DNA of 64,000 nt, taken from positions 802 to 64,801 of the forward strand of contig NW_015961970.1 in assembly GCF_000497045.1 (NCBI RefSeq), given 5' to 3'. Below are positions 1 through 10,486 of this stretch, one piece after another. The notes beneath the pieces are model-generated. The model did no database searches. It saw only the letters and a list, made by a program, of their open reading frames with translations, and was not told where the DNA came from. How positions within the stretch are numbered: the stretch's first letter is position 1; each line of letters begins with the position of its first letter. The DNA comes from Kalmanozyma brasiliensis GHG001. Lineage: Eukaryota > Basidiomycota > Ustilaginomycetes > Ustilaginales. A program made the translations under genes and the position numbers.

Positions 1-1670
1 GGCACAGCTAGCCTAAGCCGGCCCATTGTCTACCTGCACGACCTGCGTGTGTGCCTAGTCACGCCCCCATCCAGCCCTGGCGGCCACCCTACCGTCTGAG
101 GTGGTGCCCGTGTCCAGTCCTGCCCCTGCTGATTACCTGCGAAGCTTCCTGGAGTGATCCTTGATAGCGGCTAGCCGTCCCTCGAGGAGCTAGCTCGAGT
201 TCGGCCCGAGCCGGGCTTGTATTGCCAAAGTCGTGAGTTTGGCAATGACCCATACCTCCCGAGCGAACCCATAACAGCACGCGTCCCCTTACAAGATTTC
301 AAGAGTGAGTGCAGCAGAGTGGCCAAGGTAAGCTTGGTCACTTGCGCAAGAGAAATCTAAATCTAGACAAACAGCAAATATTGCAACAGCAGCCCAACTG
401 CGTCCAACCTCTCAGTGTTACAATCCCTCTGTACCTGACTGCCCTGCCAACTGGCCGTAGCTGCCATGCGGTAGCCTAGACCCTATAACCTTAACACATG
501 CTGAATAAACAGATCAATTATTGAGCCTCAATTTGTTGCCCTTTTTTTGGTGCAGAAATTGTTTCTTCCTTAAGAATTCGACTCTACGCCGTTTTGAAAA
601 CCGGGTCTGACCTGCGCTGTTTGCTCAAAGCTGGTATCCGACTTCGAACGCCGCCCAGTGCTGTTCTGATCGACTCGTGCGCGATTCGCATTGACAGAGA
701 TCGCTGCGCGCGCGACAGAGCGATACATGAGCGTGTGCCCGTCGTTGCGCTGCAGCAGCAGTGAGCTGCGCGGCGCTGGAGTAGCGAGACTGACTGGCGA
801 GCGTTCGTTGCAAGAGATCGACGAAGCTGTCGTCGTCTCTGATTGCGCTCTTGAACGGCGCAGGAGGGCACGCGCGATGGCACGTGGAAAGCGCAAGCGA
901 TTCATGCCCAGACCGGCACCGTGTAGGCGATCTGAGCATGAAAGCGATGCTACTTGCTCAAGCGCTCATAGCCGCGGGCAGATAATGCCGAACGATGCTT
1001 GTCGCTTGTTGGATATTCCTTTGCAGGCACCAACAAGCGAGCTTGCAGCCAGATCTTTGCGCTACGCTTGCATCTGTCGAGCGTGCCATCCTTTGCGAGC
1101 CCGCGAGTCTGTCGAACAAAGACATCAATCGGCGTCATGGATCCTGCAGCGAGGACACAACGGCGCAACAAGCAGAATACGCAGCGTGTGCAGTCGAATG
1201 TTGGGAGCGGCGGAAGTGCTGGAGGTCCGAAGTCGAAGCCGAGTACCGATCTAATGCATTGATAGCATCATTCGCGACGTCCACGGAGCACAAATGACAG
1301 GTCCAGGATCGACGGCTGTTGCGCTGTCGGAGAATTTGTGGAAGCGATTGTTGGGAGGCGGAACAAGGAAAAGTTTGCTTGGCCCTGCGCGAAACATGCA
1401 CGTCGGACACCGGAGATATGTGTGTTGCCGGTAGCCGGATTGGCAAGAAGAACGTCTTGAGTGATGTTGTGCTGTGCTGCCATGTCGATCAGCGCGTTCG
1501 GGAAGCAAAAAGCGAGACCTGCAAAGTTTTCGGCGAGCGTATCGCTGCGGGTTCGATATCGGACCCTGGATGCCGTCTTCCGCGAATCTATCACTAGCTC
1601 GCTCGATATAAGTTAGGCATCATCGAAGCGAGCCACGTTCTGTCCTCTTGTCCACCAGCAAATCATCACG
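1..1670. other. Left-edge stretch without a confident gene
   Basis: Many short frames overlap here on both strands, but none shows a recognisable domain. The longer ones, such as plus strand 691-1254 and minus strand 1268-1594, begin at TTG or GTG rather than ATG. The first ~570 bases contain an AATAAA at 504-509 followed by a T-rich run, which could be the tail of a transcript or of a degenerate LTR. The last ~100 bases before 1671 should be the leader of the thioesterase gene. A spliced or lineage-specific gene cannot be excluded. Confidence 0.5.
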
Positions 1671-2753
1671 ATGACCGCCGCTTCCTCCTCCAAGAGCTCG
1701 CTGAAAGTGTCGACGCTGGCTCCCGTCGGCGCGATCGGCGTCATGCTGACACCGTGGGGTCTCTCCTTCCTCAGAGCACTTCTCCTCGAGCCCATCCGTA
1801 TCAACCCGCCCACATGGCTTCGACTGCTGCTCAGCCTGCTCGTCATCACCAACATCCGGTCCACACCCTTCGCATGGCACTTCCGCGTCCTCTTCCCCGC
1901 GTTCAAGGCCGTCTTCATCGCACGCAACTCGCTCCTTCGCAAAGCTCCCTCGACATCACCGTCGCTCACGCACCCATCGATCCACCCGCAACTCAAGCTG
2001 TCCAAGCTTCCCATCGGCCGTGACATCTTCGGCGACTACTCGGACCACCACATGATCGCCACGCTCGACGAGTGCGACTGGAATGGTCACCTTTCCAACT
2101 CGTCCTACTCGAAGGCGCTCGACTACACGCGCATGGCGCACAACTCGCCGCGTGTGCTCAAAGTGTACTACGACGGTGGCTGGGTCGCTCTCGGCGGCTC
2201 AGGGTTCAACTTCCACCGCGAAGTGCCCATGCTGGCACGCTACACGATTCGAATGAGCCTCGAGGCGTGGGACGACAAGTGGCTGTATGTCGTCGGGCGC
2301 TTTGTCAAGCCCTCTTCCTCCTCCAAGCCGATTGACGCGACGACGGGGTTGAGGGAGGGAGAGATGCTGTACTGCACTAGCGTCTCGCGCTACGTGTGCA
2401 AGTCGAATCGACGCACCATCCCGCCTTGGCTCTGGATCGCCACCTCGGGCTACGGTGCCAAGTCCAACTGGGACAAGGCCGAGAAGCTGCGCGTGCACTA
2501 CCTCGAAAAGGCGCGCAACGAGTATCGCGCCAAGACGGGCAAGAAGACCATTTCCAAGAAGGCCGACGCAAAGCTGAGGAAGAGCGCCGCGCTGCTCAAG
2601 CAGTTCAGGACCGAGGGCGAGAAGACCGGTGCCGAAGAGGAGGCGTGGATGGACAAGTCGTTCTGGGACACGCACGAGTGGGAGCAGAAGAGGAAGGTTG
2701 GGTTGGCCAAGCTCGGCGCCACCGTCGGAATTCTGCCTCCGCTTGAGAAGTAG
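1671..2753 (+). CDS. Membrane-anchored hotdog-fold thioesterase (THEM6-like)
   Basis: 360 aa, ATG start at 1671. The N-terminal ~90 residues contain hydrophobic stretches (around residues 15-40 and 43-60) that look like one or two membrane anchors. A hotdog domain follows at about residues 118-260, with the family-type block ATLDECDWNGHLSNSSY followed by a helix and the strand region near GGSGFNFHRE. This arrangement resembles the THEM6/4HBT_2 family of acyl thioesterase-like proteins, whose substrates are mostly unknown. The C-terminal ~100 residues are Lys/Glu/Ala-rich and probably helical. No intron is needed. The gene is tail-to-tail with the lipase at 3070. The fold call is good; actual acyl-CoA hydrolysis is inference. 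Confidence 0.75.
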   Translation: MTAASSSKSSLKVSTLAPVGAIGVMLTPWGLSFLRALLLEPIRINPPTWLRLLLSLLVITNIRSTPFAWHFRVLFPAFKAVFIARNSLLRKAPSTSPSLTHPSIHPQLKLSKLPIGRDIFGDYSDHHMIATLDECDWNGHLSNSSYSKALDYTRMAHNSPRVLKVYYDGGWVALGGSGFNFHREVPMLARYTIRMSLEAWDDKWLYVVGRFVKPSSSSKPIDATTGLREGEMLYCTSVSRYVCKSNRRTIPPWLWIATSGYGAKSNWDKAEKLRVHYLEKARNEYRAKTGKKTISKKADAKLRKSAALLKQFRTEGEKTGAEEEAWMDKSFWDTHEWEQKRKVGLAKLGATVGILPPLEK

Positions 2754-3069
2754 GCGCGAGAATTTTTTTCGTATTGATATGGTCCATAGAACGTTTCGCT
2801 AATCAATGATAGAGCCCGCATGCCCAAGCTCAAAAATTGTTTCGTGTGCGACGAGGAGCCTCCCTGGCCAACCGATAGGAGACAGCAGAGCAGAACGATT
2901 CCATGACGACAATTTCAGCATTGATACAAAGACGAAGCATTCTTGCGAAGGAGTGTGGTACAAACGAGCGGGGGAAGCACGAGATACGGCCTCTGCCCTT
3001 CAGAATCATGCAAGCGGAGTGAGACAAATACAAGACGTCAAAAAGGGGGGGGACTACAGCCGAACCAGT
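2754..3069. other. Tail-to-tail intergenic region, thioesterase/lipase
   Basis: 316 bases between two converging stop codons. It holds a short A/T run just after the thioesterase stop and an A5/G8 run near 3041-3053. It should contain both 3' UTRs; no gene seen. Confidence 0.6.
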
Positions 3070-4101
3070 TTAGAAGGTGGTGAAGCCGGAGCACGTCTGG
3101 CTGCCGGGAGCGAAAGGTCGAGCGTAGGGCTTGAGGTCGGGCTCGCAGTTGGTCTTGGGACCGGCGGCAACGTTGGCGGCCGCGACCAACAGAAGAGTGC
3201 TCGACTCTGCCTTCTGCTGCGGGGTGAGGGGGTCGGCGGGCAAGGGGTTGCAGTCGGCGATGCTGTAGTCGCTGCTCTGCGCCTGACCGGTGGAGCTCCT
3301 GAGCGCGCTTCGGCCGACGACGTAGGCAAACTGGTTGACGAGCGACTGGGCATGGTCAGCCACGAACGCGGGCCCGCACACGGACTGGGACTGAATGTTC
3401 TTGGCGTTGAAGAGGAAGCTCGAGTCGATAGGGCTGTTGGTGATCTGGGGCTGGACGATCTCGTCGGTCGCCGAGTAGGTGTTGGTGGTGGGTACGATCT
3501 TGTTCAGACCGCCAGCGTTGCGGAGGGCGGTGGTGAAGGCGGATCCGGCGCGCTGCTGCCAGATGGAAGGGCTGGCAGTGTCGGTGGCAGTGAGAGGGTA
3601 AGCGTTGACGGTTCCCTTGTAGTCGGGGACGAAGGCGACGAGGCGGTCGATCTGGTTGCGGGTGCTGGGGAAGAAGGTGAGCGCCCACTGGGTCACCAGA
3701 CCGCCCTGCGACCAGGTGAGCACGGGGAGCTTGGTAGAGCCTGAGCCGGCGTAGAGCCTTCGCACAGCATTGACGACGTACTCGGCGTTGATCTGCGAGT
3801 CGTTGAGCATAAAGGGAGGAGGAGAGACCCAGCAAGGCGAGTAGCCGAGCATGGTGGAGAGGGGGATCCAGTTCGAGTCGAAGTTCTGACGGCCGTCAAC
3901 ACCGGTGCCGGGGACGAGGAGGATGGGCTTGTTCTGGGCGGAGGGCGAGCCGTTCTGGCAGAAGAGACCGGCGTCGAGGACGGCCTGAGGGGTCGACAGG
4001 GCTGGGTCGGAGCCAGACGGGAGACGCTTGACGAGGGGAGAGGCGACAACAGCCGACGAGGCGAGCGCCACGAGGGCGGTAATGATCGATGCGAACTTCA
4101 T
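3070..4101 (-). CDS. Secreted CalB-type lipase (lipase B family)
   Basis: 343-aa precursor. Start set at 4101, the first ATG; the in-frame extension to 4125 begins with TTG. Residues 1-20 form a signal peptide, and a short propeptide ends in Lys-Arg at 25-26, a Kex2-type site. Mature protein is 317 aa and starts LPSGSDP, the same start and length as CalB of Moesziomyces (Candida) antarctica. In mature numbering the nucleophile is Ser105 in TWSQGG. Asp and His follow in the blocks SATDEIVQPQ and ADHAQSL, as in CalB Asp187/His224. The CalB glycosylation sequon at Asn74 is kept as NDS, and paired cysteines are present. U. maydis has a CalB-type lipase, Uml2, reported to have phospholipase A activity; this is probably its orthologue. 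It should act outside the cell on lipids and esters. A TATA-like element lies ~110 bases upstream. Confidence 0.95.
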   Translation of the reverse strand: MKFASIITALVALASSAVVASPLVKRLPSGSDPALSTPQAVLDAGLFCQNGSPSAQNKPILLVPGTGVDGRQNFDSNWIPLSTMLGYSPCWVSPPPFMLNDSQINAEYVVNAVRRLYAGSGSTKLPVLTWSQGGLVTQWALTFFPSTRNQIDRLVAFVPDYKGTVNAYPLTATDTASPSIWQQRAGSAFTTALRNAGGLNKIVPTTNTYSATDEIVQPQITNSPIDSSFLFNAKNIQSQSVCGPAFVADHAQSLVNQFAYVVGRSALRSSTGQAQSSDYSIADCNPLPADPLTPQQKAESSTLLLVAAANVAAGPKTNCEPDLKPYARPFAPGSQTCSGFTTF

Positions 4102-5354
4102 CGTGGAGTGGGGAGGGTTCCGCAAGGTGTAGCTAGAGAGACAGGGGAAGGGGGAGGTGACAGGAAGCGTGAAGGGCTATGCTGAGAGGAGGCAAGGGAG
4201 CATCGATACTTATACGGCCCGTTGAGGACAATGGGAAGGAGCAAGAAGCACCTCGTACCCACGGCAAGCCAGCCGCCTCGCATACGCAACCCCATTGTTA
4301 CCCCGCATGAACAGCATCTTCCGCTGAAGAGCGCACCTACTTGACACTCCGCAAACACAATCGTTTAGTGCTTTCTTCGCTGTTTCGCTTGCATAGCAGT
4401 CGCTTCTACATGGGAAGATGCTGACGCCAAGCCGCACAAGCAGCCTTGCATTCATGCTCCGGTGATCTCGGCCCTGCCAAGGCGCTATACGCCGTCGATG
4501 CGGCGATGAAGGCGGCTCGGCGGTTCGCCTACTGTTTCTTCGCCTTCATTTCTGCTAAATTAGGCCCTTGCGAATCGGATCGAACGCAGAATGTCGTACC
4601 AGGACAGGGCGGAGCCTGAAAGGTGGTTCCATGGCAGCGCGAGTGCTCACTCGCTACCTATCACAGCTGTCTTTTGTCTTGCAGCAGAAGAACGTTTGTG
4701 TATGAGGGAGAAGAGCAGAACGTGGGCTTGGCAAGATGTGCCAGGAACGGCTTTGGACGTCGAAGGGCCGTTCTTCTCAGATTCGTGCGAAGCCTTGCAC
4801 GCCTGCTCCTCGGCTTTGCCATCGGCAATACAGAAGGTCGTGTCGCTCGAACTGCTGCCCAGGTCGACCTGCACACCTTCCCGGTTCTTCTGACCTGAGC
4901 GTTGGCGCCGGCGTTGCCGATGAGAGTGCTGTTTGCGACTGACGCAATCACTTTAATCGCTGGAAAGATCCTAGACCAATTGTGAGGACTCGGCAAAGGC
5001 AGTGCGGGGTAACGCTCGCTCGCTACAAGTTTTGGTGTCAGCTCGAGACCTCTGTCCCCCGAAATAGCGGTCGATGCGTTGCATGAAGGGTCACATGTCT
5101 TGCTGCATTAGTTTGTAGTCGACGCTTTCATATGCACTAGTTGGGCTCGCCTTGCCAGCAGCTAGTCCGCTTGTGCTTGATCGGTTAGCATCAAGACGCA
5201 ACGCTCAGTGTTGGTGTCTCGTTACTGTCTGCAGAGATACGATTGAACTGATCTAGTGTACAAGGGAGGCCTCGGCTCGCCGGAGATCGGATCTAAGGGG
5301 GTTTTGAGGAGCCGGACGTGGAGTGGGAGTGCCTGCGGCTCAGCCAAGCACATT
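4102..5354. other. Lipase upstream region
   Basis: About 1.25 kb between the lipase ATG and the stop of the cyclin gene, which is transcribed towards it. It carries the TATA-like element and presumably the regulatory sequence of the lipase. Open frames here (such as 4591-4893, plus) are short and featureless. No gene called. Confidence 0.55.
4209..4214 (-). promoter_or_regulatory. TATA-like element of the lipase gene
   Basis: On the minus strand this reads TATAAG, about 108-113 bases upstream of the lipase ATG at 4101. The distance and a pyrimidine/purine-rich leader between them fit a fungal core promoter. Position and sequence only; no transcription start is known. Confidence 0.45.
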
Positions 5355-6884
5355 CTACGGAGGCGCGGGGTTGGCTAGACGCGAACGTTTGGACGTGTCT
5401 GCTGAATTTCCGGCTTGACGAAGGTCCTGTGCGGCAGATGAAGCCTGATTCTGAGGTTGCCCGTCGCTTTGTGCTGTGTCGATCGAGATTTGATTGCTGC
5501 TGTCGATCATGTCGGAGCCCGAATGGTTGCGGGGCGAAGGAGGCGTGCGATGTTCGTCCTTCCTGATCCTGCTGTTTGCTACGGCTAATGCGGAGGTGGA
5601 CGCTGCTGCATTTGTGGACTGCCGATCGACCTGCATCGCCGATAGGGGGCTGGTGAAAGTCGATCCACCCCTCCCACCACCACCACTTCCTGATAGCGAA
5701 CCACTCGATGCCGCTGCCACCAAGCCTCCGCTACCGTTGACCGCAGATGAAGGCGTTTGGGGACTCGTATCGTTGCTGCTGATTGGGAAAGGCGAACTGT
5801 GCTGGCTGCTGCCCACTGCAGGTGTTTGACTCCCTGCAACAGCGCTACTTTGGAGGCGACTGTGGTGCAACCGCGCGGCTTCGTTGACGGTGTATGCAGC
5901 CCCCGCGGTCTTTGGATCACCGGGAAGTTCCCTCGACCTGCTACTTGCTCGACTGGCACTACTGCCGCTCGCAGCGCTGCTGCTACCATGCCCGTTAGCA
6001 CTGGCGCCTGCCTCGGTCGCATCCAGCTCCATCTCTGCCGGGGTCTGCGCCTGCTGCTGCCCAAGCTTTGGCTCAGCCAGCACGTAGTCCTTGTGATTGC
6101 GCACGAGACTCGCATAGTAGTGCTGCAGCTCGGCGCCGCTGCAGATGAGCCTCCAATCGATGATCTGCAGAAACTCTTTCTCGAGCAGATTGATCTCCTG
6201 CAAGCTGATGCCTCCGACTTTGGCGTAGTGCTCGTTGGTATTGAAGGCGTCGCAGAGCGCCTTGGAGGCGCACAGGATGGCGGCACAGATGAAGCGATGG
6301 ACGGTCAAACCGCAAATGGTGAATCCTTCGAGACGCTCGCATACGCGGTCGATATAGACGAGGAGGATGAGGACGCAGCATTTCTCGATGGAAGTGTACT
6401 TTGCGATTCGACGCAGGTAGGCCGAGAGCGAGATGTTGGGTGTGGCGCGGGAGTGGAATCGAGTGAGTGCCGATGGATGAAGGGGAAGCGAGTCGTTGTG
6501 CTCGGTGAGCTTGACAAGCATGTCGACGACCAGGACGAGGACGTCATCTAGAAGCGCATCGTCGAACGAGTGAGGCAGCACCTTTGCAGAGCCGGCTTGT
6601 ATTGAGGGGTCGGTCGATGGGGGTGCTGTGGTCGCTGAGGTCGATGACGAAGCTGCTGGTGCTGGGCCGGCAGATGGCGGTCTGAGCGTCGACTGCTGAT
6701 GAGGTGCGGTTAGTGTGTCAGCCGCTGAGCTGGATGCATGTGACGGCGAAGCTGCGTGTGCTGAAGCAGAGGTGAAGGATGCCGGAGCCACCGAGCCTGG
6801 CGTTGGGAACGCCGATGGAACATGGTGTGAAGAGTGATGAGATGAGAGCGAGGATGAAGAGGAGGACGACGCCGGGTGATTCAT
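5355..6884 (-). CDS. Pho80-like cyclin (PCL family)
   Basis: 509 aa. Start placed at the ATG at 6884; the longer frame to 6980 begins with TTG. A Ser/Ala/His/Pro-rich, disordered N-terminus (~1-100) precedes a cyclin box at about residues 105-263. The box contains RIAKYTSIEKCCVLILLVYI, then the LTVHRFICAAILCASKALCD helix and a region ending EFLQIIDWRL, the pattern of Pho80/Pcl cyclins. Members bind a Pho85-type kinase and act in phosphate signalling, glycogen metabolism or polarity; which of these applies cannot be told. The C-terminal ~240 residues are low-complexity Ser/Gly/Ala and contain SP/TP sites. It is head-to-head with CIA2. Confidence 0.85.
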   Translation of the reverse strand: MNHPASSSSSSSLSSHHSSHHVPSAFPTPGSVAPASFTSASAHAASPSHASSSAADTLTAPHQQSTLRPPSAGPAPAASSSTSATTAPPSTDPSIQAGSAKVLPHSFDDALLDDVLVLVVDMLVKLTEHNDSLPLHPSALTRFHSRATPNISLSAYLRRIAKYTSIEKCCVLILLVYIDRVCERLEGFTICGLTVHRFICAAILCASKALCDAFNTNEHYAKVGGISLQEINLLEKEFLQIIDWRLICSGAELQHYYASLVRNHKDYVLAEPKLGQQQAQTPAEMELDATEAGASANGHGSSSAASGSSASRASSRSRELPGDPKTAGAAYTVNEAARLHHSRLQSSAVAGSQTPAVGSSQHSSPFPISSNDTSPQTPSSAVNGSGGLVAAASSGSLSGSGGGGRGGSTFTSPLSAMQVDRQSTNAAASTSALAVANSRIRKDEHRTPPSPRNHSGSDMIDSSNQISIDTAQSDGQPQNQASSAAQDLRQAGNSADTSKRSRLANPAPP

Positions 6885-8067
6885 GGCGGGCAAGAGCGAG
6901 AGCGAGACGGAAGCATCCCGTTGTTGATGATCGGAATGTTGCCGGTCGGTGTGGGTCGAAGTGGTGCTGCGTGATGACAAGTGTGGATCCGGATAGCTTT
7001 GCGGATCGGCCGTGTTGCAGAAAGATGCGCGACTGATTGGTAAAGTTCGGTAGATCCGATCAGATCAAGTTGTCCGCCGAGGATGCCGAGAAGATTCCTC
7101 CTGCAAGCGGATATTGATGCGACGGAGCTATGAGGCCGGCTCTCGAGCTATTGAGCTGACCTTCGCTGTGATGACCCTAGCCTTTGGTGAGTCTGTTCAC
7201 CGCGCCAGAACAAGCTGAAGTTGCAGTCTGAGTATCGAGGGTGGAGACAGTTGGCGCAAGAAGCGACCGGAAAAAGAGGAACAGCGTCGTCGTTTCCGAA
7301 TATAGCTTTCGAGAAAGCGAACGGTGAGCTAGTCACGAGTTCGTGAAACGCAGCCTGAACGTCAGCAGTGCGGTGAGGGGCGAGCGCGATCAGCCAGATC
7401 AATACAAGTCGACGGCAGAGGAGGATGAACAAGGTGATGAATGGAGAAGGCTCGACCCTGCTAAAGTCCGACACACACACTGCTTCGTTGTTTGCTCGCT
7501 GTCGAGCTGGCCCGCGCTCAAGAAGGACGCAAATTGCATTTCACCTATTCCAGACACTGCGTGATCTCTCTCTCTCTCTGCTAGGACGAGGTGGCCGTTC
7601 GGCCTTCATATTCATCTCAACCATATCATCGACTCATAACGACTTCTACGTCTCGGCGAAAGCAGATGTGCTATGTCTACGTCCAATCCCAGTTTCGCCG
7701 AGCTGGATGACAATGGAAAGAACAAAAGAAGACAATGAATGATGAGGTGCAAATTGACATAAGAACGGCAGCCTCGGGTTCTCTTCTTCTCACCTGACTC
7801 AAGCAAGCAGCGATGCGGCTGAAATTCATGCAGATTGTCAACGTGCTCCTCCCGCTAAGCGCGAATCGAGCCAAGCCGCGGGTTGATCGCAGTCTAACAC
7901 CTTCGATCTTTCAAAAAAGGGTTGGATCTCGAAGATTTGCTTGCCCGATATCATGCGAGCCTCATTCCTCAGCTTTTCGAGTCCAAGCCTCCACTCTTCT
8001 TATCATGCTGTGGCTCAGCAGCTCCTCCTTTCTCGCCACCAACCTCATCTAGATTCATTTGCCCATC
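6885..8067. other. Shared divergent promoter region, cyclin/CIA2
   Basis: About 1.2 kb between two outward-facing ATGs. It contains a CT dinucleotide run near 7566-7580 and a pyrimidine-rich stretch before CIA2. Frames in it are short and without domain signal. I see no gene. Confidence 0.55.
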
Positions 8068-9003
8068 ATGGAACAGAAAGACAACGCAAACCCTATCGTC
8101 TACCAGTCGAGCGCGAGCTCGACACAGCGACGCGCCGCCTCGAGTGCCAATGCAGAGTGGTGGCGTGACCATTCGATCCACTCCTCGGCACAGTCGGCAG
8201 GTCGACCCACTCCTTCCAATGGCAGCAGCATCGCTGGCATCGCTGGCAGCTCCTCTACCACCGCTGGCGCTAGCTCCAGCTCCAACCTCGCCACATCATT
8301 TGCTCGCGCAACTCGCTCCACCATCGACCAAGACGATGAGGACGAAGAGGAAGAGCACGACGACGACGTAGACATGGCCGACAACCGCAACACCGTCTCG
8401 CCGCCCACATCACCCGAGACTACGTCTGTCGCACACAACAACCGCACCGAGATACCCGCTACTGTCTCGGACGAGCAGATCGACAGCCAAGAGATTTACG
8501 ACCTCATCCGCTCCATCACCGACCCGGAACATCCTCTCACGCTCGAACAGCTGGCTGTGGTCAACGCGTCCCATATTACCGTCTCCAATGGCGACTTGGC
8601 GGCCAACAAACTGCCGCATGTGCTGCTCGAGTTCACGCCGACCATCCCACACTGCAGCATGGCTACACTCATCGGGCTTTCGCTCCGTGTGCGATTGCTG
8701 CGTGCGCTGCCGGATCGGTTCAAGGTGGATATCCGTGTTCGACCGGGAACGCATCAGTCGGAGAATGCGGTCAACAAGCAGCTCAACGATAAGGAGAGGG
8801 TAGCTGCGGCCCTCGAGAACTCGCATCTGTTCAATGTGGTGCAGGGTTGCCTGGCGAGTGCGGGGAGGAGGGGCAAGAGCGCCGATGAGATTGCGGGCTA
8901 CTTTAACAACCCGCCGACGGGTGATGGTGCGGATGATCAGGATTACCAGAGCATCAGGAAGACGGTGGATGAGATCACGACGAGGATGGGCATCGCCGTT
9001 TGA
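8068..9003 (+). CDS. CIA2: CIA2 / MIP18-family cytosolic Fe-S assembly factor
   Basis: 311 aa from the ATG at 8068; the frame three codons longer begins with TTG. Residues 1-135 are Ser/Thr/Ala-rich and then acidic (an Asp/Glu run near 92-105). The conserved MIP18/FAM96 domain starts at [20 protein letters not shown] and includes [15 protein letters not shown], with the family's reactive Cys at about residue 196, and then [20 protein letters not shown]. Cia2 works with Cia1 and Met18 to hand Fe-S clusters to cytosolic and nuclear apoproteins. Most relatives stop soon after the conserved LxxVVxxCLA-type end. Here ~45 further residues follow, partly acidic, ending ITTRMGIAV. Its stop lies 123 bases from the stop of the converging MED19 gene. 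Confidence 0.9.
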   Translation: MEQKDNANPIVYQSSASSTQRRAASSANAEWWRDHSIHSSAQSAGRPTPSNGSSIAGIAGSSSTTAGASSSSNLATSFARATRSTIDQDDEDEEEEHDDDVDMADNRNTVSPPTSPETTSVAHNNRTEIPATVSDEQIDSQEIYDLIRSITDPEHPLTLEQLAVVNASHITVSNGDLAANKLPHVLLEFTPTIPHCSMATLIGLSLRVRLLRALPDRFKVDIRVRPGTHQSENAVNKQLNDKERVAAALENSHLFNVVQGCLASAGRRGKSADEIAGYFNNPPTGDGADDQDYQSIRKTVDEITTRMGIAV

Positions 9004-9126
9004 ACCCTTGCCTCTTGACCAGCGGAATCTCACTTTTTCGTTTGATCACATGCCTTTTGTCAGTGACGATCTTCGATTGTGCGTCTGATTGAGTGTTCGG
9101 TACAACTACAAGCTGCCCATTCGGCC

Positions 9127-10140
9127 TCACCGCCTCACCGGTGTCCTCGCAGCGCTGCTCACCCCAGAGCTCCCTCGCATCCCCCTCACCTCATCCTTGA
9201 CCCTGTCCTTCTTCTTCTTCTTTCTAGGCCGCACCTCCTCATCGTCGGGCTCTAACAAAGCCTGGTCGATCTGGGCCACGACACCGGGCTCGACGCTGAA
9301 CGCAGCCTGCATGGTCTCCCTGTCGAACGGCACGATGCGCTGTGGTGTGTACTCGGGCTTGAACAGAATTGACGTGAGCGTCGTGCCCTTGCCTTCTCTT
9401 GCGGCGCGCGCCGATTTGCGTGGTGGACGTACGCGGCCCGCAAGGTCTTCGACGTAGTGTGCGTATGTTCCTGGTGGCTTAGTGGGTTTGCGCGCGGGTG
9501 GGGCGGCCGCAGCGGAGGCGGCCAGTTGACCAGGCGAAGCGGCCAGGATGGCGGACGAGTCGGTATGCAGCGAGAAGGTGGGCGGTCCGCCGTTGAGTTG
9601 GAGAGCGGGCGTGGAGATACGACCTGTACTGGAGGCGGCGTGGGATGGATGACTCGCTAAACCCGCTGCTCCGACAGTGGGGGCGTTGCTAGGCCGAGGT
9701 GTGGCATTGCCCTGTGCTAGACCTTGTTGACTGCTCGACGGGGTCGCGCCTGGCGGCACTGACCCAGCATTTGCTGCTCCGCCTTCTCCTGTCATCCCTG
9801 CTACGATTGCTGCATTTCCTGTTTGCGCTCCCCCGCGTGGTGTCGCGCCTGGTCCTGCTGGTGCGGCAAAGCTCGAAGTCGAAGCCTCGTTCTCCGCCTT
9901 GATGGTCTCTGGATTGTACGGACGCACGGCTCTATCGTAGATGGGCATGAGACCGAACAGGCTCAGCATATCTTGTGTGCCATTGAGATACGCCCGTGGC
10001 AGGTCGGCTGGCTTGCTCGTCGTCGCCGGCAGGTATGGCGGTGGTCGGTTGGCCGAGTTGGAAGAAGATGCGACGTTGATGTCGCTGTCGTCGACCATTG
10101 CGCGCTCCTCTCGCTTGACTGCGGCCACATCGGCCGACAT
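9127..10140 (-). CDS. MED19: Probable Mediator subunit 19 (Med19/Rox3)
   Basis: 337 aa, ATG at 10140. Two short conserved blocks are separated by a long Gly/Ala/Ser/Pro-rich linker. The first, around residues 53-75, reads GTQDMLSLFGLMPIYDRAVR. The second, around 220-240, reads GTYAHYVEDLAGRVRPP, followed by a region ending in ILFKPEY. This order (an N-terminal 'LxxLxGL.PI...VA/VR' segment, then 'YxxYVxDLxG') is the fungal Rox3/Med19 pattern. The tail is highly basic (a run of Arg/Lys near 310). Med19 sits in the Mediator head/middle and links activators to RNA polymerase II. Sequence similarity is weak and rests on these blocks. It is head-to-head with NUP49, 346 bases between ATGs. Confidence 0.62.
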   Translation of the reverse strand: MSADVAAVKREERAMVDDSDINVASSSNSANRPPPYLPATTSKPADLPRAYLNGTQDMLSLFGLMPIYDRAVRPYNPETIKAENEASTSSFAAPAGPGATPRGGAQTGNAAIVAGMTGEGGAANAGSVPPGATPSSSQQGLAQGNATPRPSNAPTVGAAGLASHPSHAASSTGRISTPALQLNGGPPTFSLHTDSSAILAASPGQLAASAAAAPPARKPTKPPGTYAHYVEDLAGRVRPPRKSARAAREGKGTTLTSILFKPEYTPQRIVPFDRETMQAAFSVEPGVVAQIDQALLEPDDEEVRPRKKKKKDRVKDEVRGMRGSSGVSSAARTPVRR

Positions 10141-10486
10141 GATGTTCTGTGACGACGGCTGTCGACTCGTTCTGTGCTCAATCGGACATGCCGATAGAAG
10201 CTTAGTGATTGTGGTCAGTGAAGATGGAGAATGAGACGGTCGAAGGTGTCGGTCTGTGCTCTCAGCGAAGTTGGATGTCGTTGCCCCGATCCAGCATGCC
10301 TCGACCCGATGTGCCCTTTTAGAAGGGTGTTTGGTCTGTGATTTGGCAAAAAGTCGCGTTTCGTGGTCTGATCGCTCCGCACTCTGTCCACTCCTTCTTG
10401 ACCTTCCACAAAACCACCAGCGTCGGCACCACAGAGGACTCTCTCAAGCGCAGCCAAAGTCGACGAGGCTGATACTTACGCTCGCA
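10141..10486. other. Divergent promoter, MED19/NUP49
   Basis: 346 bases between outward-facing ATGs. It must serve both genes. No clear TATA box or gene seen. Confidence 0.5.

Noticed and set aside
1137..1440. Two protein-like pieces in different frames, considered as exons of one gene
   Set aside because: No convincing donor-acceptor pair joins them, stops follow quickly, and no family is recognised.
1268..1594. 108-codon minus-strand frame with a plausible residue mix
   Set aside because: Starts at GTG, no domain and no upstream ATG. Left as an unsupported frame.
2806..3744. 312-codon plus-strand frame opposite the lipase
   Set aside because: Gly/Val/Asp-rich translation of the antisense of a strongly supported gene.
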